From positions 1 through 8,728 of the forward strand of contig JAATGW010000506.1 in the NCBI GenBank assembly GCA_015654495.1: a stretch of 8,728 nt of DNA, read 5' to 3'. The stretch is from Chitinophagales bacterium (lineage in GTDB: Bacteria > Bacteroidota > Bacteroidia > Chitinophagales > Chitinophagaceae). This document shows positions 1 through 6,379 of this stretch, one piece after another; position 1 is the stretch's first letter; every line of letters starts with the position of its first letter. Below the pieces are notes generated by a model. The model was not told where the DNA came from. It ran no database searches and saw nothing but the letters and a program-made list of their open reading frames with translations. A program made the position numbers and the translations under genes.

Positions 1-73
1 AATTTTTGGCAAATGAATATGGCAGGTGTGCCAGTGTAGCCTGGCGGCAGCTATTAATATCCATCTGGCCGCC

Positions 74-127
74 GTCCCGACGCGTTGGGACAAAGTTAGC
101 TAACTTCGCGGATCCGCCGTTGGCGGA
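74..127. repeat. Cluster of adjacent palindromes (REP-like intergenic repeat)
   Basis: Three hairpin-forming units and one overlapping palindrome sit almost end to end. The first is a 7-bp stem (74-80 with 85-91, one G-T pair) around a CGCG loop. The second is the perfect 14-bp palindrome AAGTTAGCTAACTT at 93-106. The third is the palindrome GCGGATCCGC at 108-117, which overlaps a stem TCCGCC/GGCGGA (113-118 with 122-127) with a 3-nt loop. A further perfect 10-bp palindrome, ATACCGGTAT, lies at 137-146. No reading frame crosses the block and no T-run follows it, so it is not an ordinary terminator. The arrangement resembles multi-copy palindromic intergenic repeats of Bacteroidota genomes, but copy number cannot be judged from one window. 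Confidence 0.6.
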
Positions 128-619
128 CAATTATTAATACCGGTATCAATCAGTACAAAAATAACTCAACCCGACAGGCCTTTCCAAGTGTTAAACATCA
201 GTCAAGGAAGAGAAAATAACAGCTGAAAAAAGATAAGAACACCAAAGCTGTATATAAAAAACTGCATAATTCTATTGATACACTCCGCTTAATCAGCGGA
301 CCCTAATCCGGGGCTGCCCATTTAAATAGTTAGCGAAGCTTTTTACCAGATTCTTAATAACCCTTGCACCTCATATTTGAATATTTATGAAATCCCGTCT
401 GAATTTTTGAAGAAGTAATCTGATGCCCGGTAGGCCAACCTTTCCCAAAATACATCCGAGGTTTATCATCGCGGCCAGGCATATGTATACCTGCGATCAT
501 TATGCATTGAACCACCTGCATTCTACGACAGGTCATAATTATCCATATGTGCATTTTGTTGATAATCCTTTCCTGATTTTTTTTGCTGATCCCTGCAATT
601 GAATTTTCTTTACCGGACA
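128..619. other. Intergenic region without a convincing gene
   Basis: No frame on either strand here looks like a real gene. Besides the palindrome at 137-146, there is a short hairpin TCCGCT-N5-AGCGGA (284-289 with 295-300). The stretch 289-307 resembles, at 16 of 19 positions, the outer end of the element at 3343-3705. A minus-strand open stretch at 354-626 would overlap the start of the hydrolase gene and has an unconvincing composition. A clear Bacteroidota promoter (TTTG near -33, TAnnTTTG near -7) was not found before the hydrolase start at 620. Confidence 0.5.
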
Positions 620-1435
620 ATGGCAATTTATATTACTTCGCTCAATTCCGGAAGCAATGGCAACTGCTATTATATCGGAACCGCAACCAGCGCGGTTCTG
701 ATTGATGCAGGGATCTCCTGCAGAGAAACGATTCACCGAATGCAGGACCTTGGGTTGTCAATGAAAACGGTGAAAGCCATTTTCGTTTCCCATGAACATA
801 TTGACCATATCAAGGGCGTGGCAACGATTTCTTCCAAATTTGATCTGCCGGTTTTTATCAGTGGAAAAACTGCAGGTTATTGTCCTGCAGTGAAAACGCA
901 TTTGCTCCGGGAATTAAAACCTGATGAAGCCGTTCAGGCAGGAAATCTTACTATAACTCCATTCAGCAAATTTCATGATGCCTGCGATCCGCATAGTTTT
1001 ACCATCAGCAATGCAGGTGTGACCGTTGGTGTTTTTACAGATATCGGTCGTGTTTGTAAGAATGTAATTCATCATTTCAGTCGCTGTCATGCTGCATTTC
1101 TGGAAACCAACTACGATGAAATTATGCTTGAAACCGGCTCCTACCCGCTGATGCTCAAAAAAAGAATCCGCGGTGGGCATGGGCATCTTTCCAACAGGCA
1201 GGCGCTTGATTTATTTGTTCAGCACAGGCCACCATATATGTCTCATCTTTTACTTTCTCATCTTTCAAAAGAAAATAATCATCCACAGCTGGTAACAAAT
1301 ACTTTCTCTCCGCATGCCGGTAACACAATGATATATGTGGCTTCAAGAAGTGAAGCTTCGCCGGTTTTTTCGATCGAAATGACGGGGAAAAAAAGCCCTC
1401 TGCCTGGTCCCAAACAATTGCAATTGTTTGAATAG
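620..1435 (+). CDS. MBL-fold metallo-hydrolase, YycJ/WalJ-like, with C-terminal clamp-binding motif
   Basis: This 271-residue protein has the metallo-beta-lactamase fold and belongs to the YycJ/WalJ-like branch, whose studied members act as DNA 5'-exonucleases linked to mismatch repair. The N-terminus reads TSLNSGSNGNCYYIG (residues 6-20), a hallmark of that branch. The metal motif HxHxDH is H58-E-H60-I-D62-H63. Further likely ligands are H119, D141 (FTDIG) and H214 in LLSHLSKENN. The GHGHLSN stretch (187-192) is also typical. No signal peptide is present, so it is cytoplasmic. The start at 620 is preferred over a TTG at 599 because family homology begins at MAIYITSLNSGSNGN. The last residues, QLQLF at 266-270, match the bacterial beta-clamp-binding consensus QL(S/D)LF. 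The gene stands alone on the plus strand. Family assignment is strong; the DNA-repair role is by analogy. Confidence 0.9.
   Translation: MAIYITSLNSGSNGNCYYIGTATSAVLIDAGISCRETIHRMQDLGLSMKTVKAIFVSHEHIDHIKGVATISSKFDLPVFISGKTAGYCPAVKTHLLRELKPDEAVQAGNLTITPFSKFHDACDPHSFTISNAGVTVGVFTDIGRVCKNVIHHFSRCHAAFLETNYDEIMLETGSYPLMLKKRIRGGHGHLSNRQALDLFVQHRPPYMSHLLLSHLSKENNHPQLVTNTFSPHAGNTMIYVASRSEASPVFSIEMTGKKSPLPGPKQLQLFE
1411..1430. repeat. Perfect 20-bp palindrome at the 3' end of the hydrolase gene
   Basis: CAAACAATTGCAATTGTTTG equals its own reverse complement over all 20 bases. It ends two bases before the TAG stop and encodes most of the C-terminal Q-L-Q-L-F motif. It contains CAATTG twice in tandem. 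There is no T-run after it, so a classical intrinsic terminator is not supported. It may be a by-product of the CAA-TTG-CAA-TTG codon choice, or a protein-binding or 3'-end structure. Confidence 0.75.
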
Positions 1436-1598
1436 CTCAGATTCTTACACCTGTTCCCTTACCCACGAAATATTGATTAATTCGTGAAAAAAAATGGTTA
1501 AAATTTTCTAAATCGCTGGCAGATACGGATTTAGCAGTTTCTCTTTCCCGAAATTTTTTTCCGGGCCAAACGTTTTATTGTATACCATTTTCATTATC

Positions 1599-2693
1599 AT
1601 GAAAAAACCTATACTCTTAATTCTGATTCTGGTTCCTTTTGCTATTTCGGCCCAGAAGAAAGTTGACCTTGATAAATTTAATTTCACCGCTCAATACCGC
1701 GCTCTCCCTCAGGTGCAGATAGATACTACCTATCATACTTATAATGTGGAAGTGGAAGGCTCGAACATGATGCGGTCTTATCTGGAAGAATTGCAACCTG
1801 AACAGACAATCGAACTCGAGGGCTGGAAAAAACTTACTTCCAACGGTCATATTCTGATAAAAGTAATTGTAGAAGATCTGCTACCCGAATCAGTAACTAT
1901 CAAAGAAAGGGTTGAAAATATAAAAGATAAATCCGGCAATATCACGGGCACTAAAATTTTCTACCGGCAGGAAGTGATCTATAGTTTTGCCGCTCATGCA
2001 GTGATAACTGACTATAAAGGCGCACATTTAAAAGATGTTATTCTCGATACAAGAGAGTATAAAAAAACATATACCGGTCCTGAATTTCCGGTAAAGCAGA
2101 TAGCCTCTGGTTATTTTCTTGCCAACTCGGTAAAGCTCACACGTGAATTGTATCGCAAATCGCTTAATACTTCGCTGCATTACCTGAGCAGCCGTGTGAG
2201 TGCTGACTATGGCTATCGTGCTGTTAATGTAAAAGATCATATGTGGATTGTGGACAGTAAAAACCATCCTGAATACGATGCTCACCGGAAAGCATTTCTT
2301 ACTTTGAATGATGTGTTTTTCAGGATGAATGCAAGTACCCCGATCGATACCCTGCGCAAAGAGGTACAACCGGTAATCAGCTATTTTGAAAGCATCAAGA
2401 AAAGATATTCGTCTTCAAGTAAACATGACCGCAAAATCAGGTATGCGAGCTATTTCAACCTGGCTGTTCTTTACTATTACCTTGATGATCCGCAAATGAT
2501 GATGAAAGAGGCAAGCGGTCTTATACTGAATGATTTTGATTCAAAGGACGGAAAAGGTTTTGAGGAAACAGCAATCTGGCTGAAAGAACTGTTTGAACAA
2601 ACCAACCGTAATAGCAGGCATTTTCCGGTAAATGTAGAAGCTTTCCGGGGGCCTCGTGAAGAAACAACTGCATCTGACAAAGCTTCGCTTTAG
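1599..2693 (+). CDS. Secreted protein of unknown function with TPR-like C-terminal region
   Basis: The protein has 364 residues and no function I recognise. Residues 1-18 form a clear Sec signal peptide (MKK, hydrophobic core LLILILVPFA, ISA before Q19), so it is probably periplasmic or outer-membrane associated. There is no lipobox cysteine. The start at 1599 is chosen over a TTG at 1578 because it gives the standard MKK signal peptide. Residues 20-215 are mixed, with strand-like alternation (YNVEVEG, HILIKVIVEDL, FYRQEVIYSFAAHAVITDYKG). Residues 230-335 look helical; YASYFNLAVLYYYLDDPQMMMKEA (282-305) resembles a tetratricopeptide helix pair. The C-terminal 25 residues are polar and probably disordered. 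It seems to be a conserved Bacteroidota hypothetical. Nothing beside it points to a partner. It is followed by a strong terminator. Confidence 0.85.
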   Translation: MKKPILLILILVPFAISAQKKVDLDKFNFTAQYRALPQVQIDTTYHTYNVEVEGSNMMRSYLEELQPEQTIELEGWKKLTSNGHILIKVIVEDLLPESVTIKERVENIKDKSGNITGTKIFYRQEVIYSFAAHAVITDYKGAHLKDVILDTREYKKTYTGPEFPVKQIASGYFLANSVKLTRELYRKSLNTSLHYLSSRVSADYGYRAVNVKDHMWIVDSKNHPEYDAHRKAFLTLNDVFFRMNASTPIDTLRKEVQPVISYFESIKKRYSSSSKHDRKIRYASYFNLAVLYYYLDDPQMMMKEASGLILNDFDSKDGKGFEETAIWLKELFEQTNRNSRHFPVNVEAFRGPREETTASDKASL

Positions 2694-2718
2694 GTTATCC
2701 GGTTTATAATGAAAATAA

Positions 2719-2759
2719 AAAAGGCTGTACAAAACCATTGTACAGCCTTTTCTATTTTT
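2719..2759. terminator. Bidirectional rho-independent terminator
   Basis: A perfect 14-bp stem (2719-2732 with 2738-2751) carries the core AAGGCTGTACAA/TTGTACAGCCTT and a 5-nt AACCA loop. A T-rich tail (TTTTCTATTTTT) follows on the plus strand, and a matching A-rich stretch precedes it, which serves as the T-run for minus-strand transcripts. It lies between the convergent genes ending at 2693 and 2772, so it can end both. Confidence 0.93.
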
Positions 2760-2771
2760 ATTGCTTATATC

Positions 2772-3334
2772 CTACTGCTCGTAAACGGAATATTTTATGT
2801 TGGTAAATTTCCCGTTTGTAAACACTACTTTGTCATCGCCTGTAAGATCTGTTACAAAGCCCTGGAAACTCCCGGAAATGGTTTTATTAGTCGCGTCACA
2901 GGAACTGACAGTGATGGTTCCCTTCTGAACATGCAATGCGAAAACATAATTCGCCCCATTTTAGTTCCATAGGACTGTAGTCCTTCAAAACCCGGGAAAC
3001 TTTCATCTACATTCGGTGTGGAAGGATCATCTTCAGTACCAAGCTACCCGAGGTAATTTTTAAGGTCCATACCATCGCCGGTTTGCGGTGACTGTGCCAT
3101 GGTAAGCGTAAATTTTGTGTTTTTGTCGTTGGAGATCGCTGAAATACCATTCTCTTCTCACCAAAACTTTCTGATTTCAGAAGCGTTGCAGATTCAATAG
3201 TAAACTGCGTTTTAACCCCGTCGATTTCCATTTCAAAAGCGGCGGCATTATTGCCAGGATCCGGATTTTCTTTTTTAGAACAGGAAGCTGACAAGAAATG
3301 CTAATGAAATTAAAGCCAGTCCGATCTTTTTCAT
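2772..3334 (-). pseudogene. Broken small lipoprotein gene (three frameshifts, one stop)
   Basis: Read leftward from ATG 3334, the gene starts MKKIGLALISLAF and then shifts frame near 3294-3298 (one extra base) into LSASC-SKKENPDPGN, a lipobox with a lipidated cysteine. It continues FEMEIDGVKTQFTIESATLLKSES. One base is missing near 3150-3153, after which the frame reads GISAISNDKNTKFTLTMAQSP and then DLKNYLG. An in-frame TAG occurs at 3044-3046, followed by LGTEDDPSTPNVDESFPGFEGLQSYGT. Another missing base near 2957-2960 leads to GANYVFALHVQKGTITV and ISGSFQGFVTDL, ending KFTNIKYSVYEQ with TAG at 2772-2774. Repaired, it would be about 187 residues: a beta-rich surface lipoprotein. The ISGSF and TNGKFTNI pieces recall the DUF6252-like group of Bacteroidota; that family name is tentative. 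The break points are mostly not in long homopolymers and neighbouring genes are intact, favouring true decay over sequencing error. Confidence 0.85.
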
Positions 3335-3338
3335 AGTT

Positions 3339-3709
3339 AAATAGGGCCTGCTGATTAAGTCATATGACCTAAGATTTTGTATTTTGATGAAAGTCTTGTT
3401 CCTGTTTAATTTCTACAGTGTCATTAGTAAAACGCTCTTTTTACCGTTCCTTTCCGCCTTTAACGGCTTACCGTCTATCTGTTATAAATATCATTATCGT
3501 TGAGTTTGGAATGAGGTAAACGGGAATACGGAAAGAGCGCCTGCCCGCCACAGCGCAGCGACGGCGTGGTAATGAAGAAACGGGAAATTTATCTGCAGCC
3601 ATGCAAGGGTTTTCATCCGTTTTAGCCGAAAGGCTTGCAGTTTAAATCTGAATTTTATCGTAAGATCCGTAACTGATAAGTACTCTATTTCAAACAGCAG
3701 GCCCTAAAT
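3339..3709. mobile_element. Putative MITE-like element with 11-bp inverted ends and AAAT duplication
   Basis: AGGGCCTGCTG at 3343-3353 is perfectly inverted as CAGCAGGCCCT at 3695-3705, bounding 363 bp without an open frame. Directly outside, AAAT occurs on both sides (3339-3342 and 3706-3709), as expected for a 4-bp target duplication. Inside are a second inverted pair, CGCTCTTT/AAAGAGCG (3433-3440 with 3532-3539), and a GC-rich stretch (3540-3569) with CGCC/GGCG arms. The left edge lies 8 bp from the start codon of the lipoprotein pseudogene. Size, lack of coding capacity and terminal repeats suit a non-autonomous element. No transposase family can be named, and a chance inverted repeat in AT-rich flanks is the alternative. 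Confidence 0.42.
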
Positions 3710-3733
3710 AATTATACGAATTAGAAAAACTAA

Positions 3734-3765
3734 ACCGGAATTCAGTTGGCATATTGACCGGAATT
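3734..3765. promoter_or_regulatory. Pair of 9-bp direct repeats, possible activator site
   Basis: ACCGGAATT occurs at 3734-3742 and again at 3757-3765. The 23-bp period is about two helical turns. The second copy ends 7 bp before the candidate -33 element of the cyclase-amylase operon. Two direct half-sites just upstream of a promoter are a common layout for activators such as response regulators. A 9-bp repeat at this distance can also arise by chance. Confidence 0.3.
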
Positions 3766-3772
3766 AAAAGGG

Positions 3773-3807
3773 ATTGGCGAAGTTGTCAGATTAATATCTT
3801 TTCTGAC
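3773..3807 (+). promoter_or_regulatory. Candidate Bacteroidota promoter overlapped by an inverted repeat
   Basis: ATTG at 3773-3776 and TATCTTTT at 3795-3802 are each one base away from the Bacteroidota elements TTTG and TAnnTTTG and are 18 bp apart. The -7-like element lies within the inverted repeat GTCAGA-N11-TCTGAC (3785-3790 with 3802-3807), which could be an operator. It would give a leader of roughly 45 nt before the start at 3854. The match is imperfect and was judged by eye. Confidence 0.33.
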
Positions 3808-3853
3808 TATTATGTGAAAACTGTAATTTCAGGTAACACTAAATTAAACTGAT

Positions 3854-4282
3854 ATGGAAAACACTGACGTGCTGAAACACTGGTTCTATGATGTATGGAA
3901 CAAGAAAGATTTCAATGCCATTGATACTTATCTCTCAGCTACCTGTATTACTCATGGTTTGCTTGATGAAGAAGGAAATGAAGTGAGGGGTCGTGATGGT
4001 TTTAAAAAATTCTTTACTCATTTCATTGAAGCCTTTCCTGGTATCCAAATTGAAATTGAAGATATTATTTCAGAAGGTGATAAAGTGGTCACCAGGTGCA
4101 CTGCATATATGCCACATACAGGAAAGGATTTCCAGGCCACGGCTTCAAAAATCATCAAAGCCGAAGGCAAAGATTTTCGGTTTTCGGGAGTCAGTATTGT
4201 AAGGGTTGAAAATGACCAGATCCAGGAAGCCTGGAATCACTGGGATTTTCTGGGATTGTATATGCAAATGGGTGTAATTTAA
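3854..4282 (+). CDS. SnoaL-like ester cyclase family protein
   Basis: This 142-residue protein has the NTF2-like fold of the SnoaL-like polyketide cyclase/ester cyclase family (PF07366). Typical features in order are the N-terminal helix LKHWFYDVWNKKDFNAIDTYL (7-27), FFTHFIEAFPGIQIEIEDIISEGDKVVTRCTA (53-84), the HTGKDF turn (88-93) and the C-terminal GVSIVRVENDQIQEAWNHWDFLGLYMQMG (112-140). Family length is about 130-150 residues, so it is complete. SnoaL itself closes a polyketide ring by an aldol reaction, but most family members have no known substrate, and no polyketide genes are near. D131 in the conserved W-D pair is at the position often linked to catalysis. There is no signal peptide. 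The amylase gene starts 24 nt downstream on the same strand, so co-transcription is likely. Confidence 0.87.
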   Translation: MENTDVLKHWFYDVWNKKDFNAIDTYLSATCITHGLLDEEGNEVRGRDGFKKFFTHFIEAFPGIQIEIEDIISEGDKVVTRCTAYMPHTGKDFQATASKIIKAEGKDFRFSGVSIVRVENDQIQEAWNHWDFLGLYMQMGVI

Positions 4283-4306
4283 CCTGCGATCAACTTCCTG
4301 CGCAAA

Positions 4307-6379
4307 ATGCCCGAAATTATTGAATTAATAACAGAGCCCCGCCCTGACAATTTAAACATAGTTACCGAAATTCTTCAGCATGCGGCATCCGGAGATTTCA
4401 GTTATTTCCATTCCCCACCCGATTGGCGCGACGAAATTCTGTATTTCCTGTTACCGGATCGTTTCTCCGACGGCCTGGAAAACGACAGATCACTGTTATC
4501 CCTAACCGAAATTCAGCAGAAAAGAAAGGAGACAAACCGAACCGATATTCATTGGGGAAACTGGGCGGAATCAGGAAAACGCTGGCAGGGAGGTACCATC
4601 AGCGGCATTTTATCAAAATTAGATTATCTGCAAAAACTGGGCATAACAGCATTATGGATTGCCCCTTTGTTTAAGCAAAGAGCAAAAAAGGATACCTATC
4701 ATGGTTATGGCATCCAGGATTTTCTGGATACTGACCCGAGATTTGGAACAAGAGCAGAACTGCTTGACCTTGTTCAAAAAGCACACGCAAAAGGAATTCG
4801 TGTGATCCTGGACGTTATTATCAATCACTCTGGCGACAATTGGGGATATCTTCAGCCAGGATCAGCTCCGGCTAAGGTAGCAAGTTTTATTCCCTATAAA
4901 CACTTCCCGGACTACTATGGTAATCCTCTCAGGGAGGATTCAAAAGGCTGGAGCATCTGCTGGCGAAATGCTGAAGAAATTACATTCACAACCAATTCAT
5001 CTGAAATAAGGAATTCAGATGAGGGAGTCTGGCCACGGGAATTACAAGAGGAATCCATCTATACCAGGGCAGGCATGGGAAGTCTTGATGATAACGATCT
5101 CGGCAATCCACATGCAATACATAAAAGGACGGATTTTTATGACCTGAAAGATTTCGCTCTTGACAATCCACTTACCTTAAGTCACCTGGTGGAATGTTTC
5201 AAATACTGGATTGCCATTTCAGACTGTGATGGATTCAGAATTGATACGATCAAACATATTTCACTTGAAGACGCCAGGAATTTTTGCGGTGCAATTCTTG
5301 AATTTGCAGAAACAATCGGCAAAAGAAATTTCCTGCTCGCCGGTGAAATTGCCGGAGGGGATGGAAACCAGGATTATGTTCTCGATTATACGGCACTGTT
5401 ACAAAGAAATCTTAAAGCTGCCCTGGATATCGGAAATGCGCGCACAGAATTGCAGGCTGTAGGAAAAGGCTATGCTCCCGGTAGTGTATATCTTGAAACC
5501 TTTAAAGCAGAATCCACGGGTTTTGATTCGCACAGGAGTTTTGGAAACCGCCATATTTCCATACTTGATGATCATGATCATGCAACAGGCGATAAGCTCA
5601 GATTTTCTGCTTCTGTACCGGATAATTCTGCCGTTAAAGACTATGCGATTGTTGCGCCAACTGCAATTCAGTTGTTTACCCTCGGAATTCCATGCATATA
5701 TTATGGATCTGAACAGGGTTTTGCCGGGCCTCCTCAATCGCAGATTCAGTACACACCAGGCTGGAATAATTCCCGGGACTGGGGTGACCGTTACCTTCGA
5801 GAAACAATGTTTGGAGCAGATCATCCACGTGCAAGTCATGCTAATGATCTTCAGACGCAACTCATGCAAAATGATACTACAATCCCGGGCTTTGCAGCTT
5901 TCGGGATTACAGGCAAACATTGTTTTAATTCAGATCACCCCGCCTATATCCGGATTGCCGCATTGTGTAATACCCGGAAGCGGTTTCTTACTCTGAGAAA
6001 AGGACGTCAGTATACCAGACAAACGAGCGTGATCGGTAAGCCTTTTAGTTTTCCTGATAGCAATGAGCTGATCGCCTGGTCGAGAATTCTTGACGATGAA
6101 GAAATACTTTGTGTTGTAAATCCATGTATCGGTAATGACCCTTTCCGTGGAGCGGATATCATCATTGCATCAGAGATTTTCAAAGCCGGAGAAAAATTCC
6201 GTGTTGTTCTTAATACCGCACAGGCAGCGGCAGAAGCGGCAGGACAAACCTATAACGGAACTCACCCCATGGGCTCTGTTGCAAATATGCGTGCTTATGA
6301 TAATGGAATTATCAGTGTTATCATAAGAGAGATACACAGATCCGAAGTAGTCGTTTTTCAAAAAGAAGCTGCCGGCTAA
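4307..6379 (+). CDS. GH13 alpha-amylase family glycosyl hydrolase
   Basis: This 690-residue enzyme has all four GH13 catalytic regions. These are DVIINH (169-174); GFRIDTIKH (309-317) with nucleophile D313; AGEIAGG (345-351) with acid/base E347; and ILDDHDH (419-425) with stabiliser D424. Also seen are DEILYFLLPDRFSDG near residue 45 (first barrel strand), DTYHGYGIQDF, GIPCIYYGSEQGFAG and a C-terminal beta domain with LIAWSRI and ILCVVNP. Family members act on alpha-glucosidic bonds by hydrolysis or transfer. There is no signal peptide, so it probably works inside the cell on glycogen, maltodextrin or a small glucoside. A long segment between regions I and II (about 175-290) is an enlarged B domain. 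Region IV has D where N is usual (NHD to DHD). The subfamily and exact substrate cannot be fixed by eye. The stop codon overlaps that of the convergent transpeptidase gene. Confidence 0.93.
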   Translation: MPEIIELITEPRPDNLNIVTEILQHAASGDFSYFHSPPDWRDEILYFLLPDRFSDGLENDRSLLSLTEIQQKRKETNRTDIHWGNWAESGKRWQGGTISGILSKLDYLQKLGITALWIAPLFKQRAKKDTYHGYGIQDFLDTDPRFGTRAELLDLVQKAHAKGIRVILDVIINHSGDNWGYLQPGSAPAKVASFIPYKHFPDYYGNPLREDSKGWSICWRNAEEITFTTNSSEIRNSDEGVWPRELQEESIYTRAGMGSLDDNDLGNPHAIHKRTDFYDLKDFALDNPLTLSHLVECFKYWIAISDCDGFRIDTIKHISLEDARNFCGAILEFAETIGKRNFLLAGEIAGGDGNQDYVLDYTALLQRNLKAALDIGNARTELQAVGKGYAPGSVYLETFKAESTGFDSHRSFGNRHISILDDHDHATGDKLRFSASVPDNSAVKDYAIVAPTAIQLFTLGIPCIYYGSEQGFAGPPQSQIQYTPGWNNSRDWGDRYLRETMFGADHPRASHANDLQTQLMQNDTTIPGFAAFGITGKHCFNSDHPAYIRIAALCNTRKRFLTLRKGRQYTRQTSVIGKPFSFPDSNELIAWSRILDDEEILCVVNPCIGNDPFRGADIIIASEIFKAGEKFRVVLNTAQAAAEAAGQTYNGTHPMGSVANMRAYDNGIISVIIREIHRSEVVVFQKEAAG

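Noticed and set aside
1..39. Short open frame ending in TAG at 37-39, possible 3' end of an upstream gene
   Set aside because: Only 12 codons are visible, too few to tell a real C-terminus from chance.
354..626. Minus-strand open frame of 90 codons beside the hydrolase gene
   Set aside because: Its start would overlap the hydrolase start, the translation has an odd composition and no recognisable motif, and no promoter was seen. Probably a chance frame; an eroded gene fragment is possible but unsupported.
1464..1486. Inverted repeat CACGAA-N11-TTCGTG as a terminator of the hydrolase gene
   Set aside because: It is followed by a run of A, not T, on the plus strand, and on the minus strand the T-run comes before the stem. 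It does not fit an intrinsic terminator in either direction.
1547..1565. CCCG...CGGG stem around a T-rich loop before the secreted-protein gene
   Set aside because: The arms are only four bases, with a bulge if extended, and there is no ligand-binding or attenuator-like structure around it.
2709..2972. Plus-strand 87-codon open frame
   Set aside because: It lies opposite the lipoprotein pseudogene and begins inside the terminator hairpin; it is a shadow frame.
3593..3640. Small hairpin with GAAA tetraloop (AGCC-GAAA-GGCT) as a structured RNA
   Set aside because: The stem is four base pairs and competes with another pairing (TGCAAG/CTTGCA). Nothing resembles a known riboswitch or ncRNA.
5399..5996. 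Long overlapping frames (173 and 174 codons) on both strands inside the amylase gene
   Set aside because: The GH13 frame has all catalytic motifs through this stretch; the others have no motifs and irregular composition.
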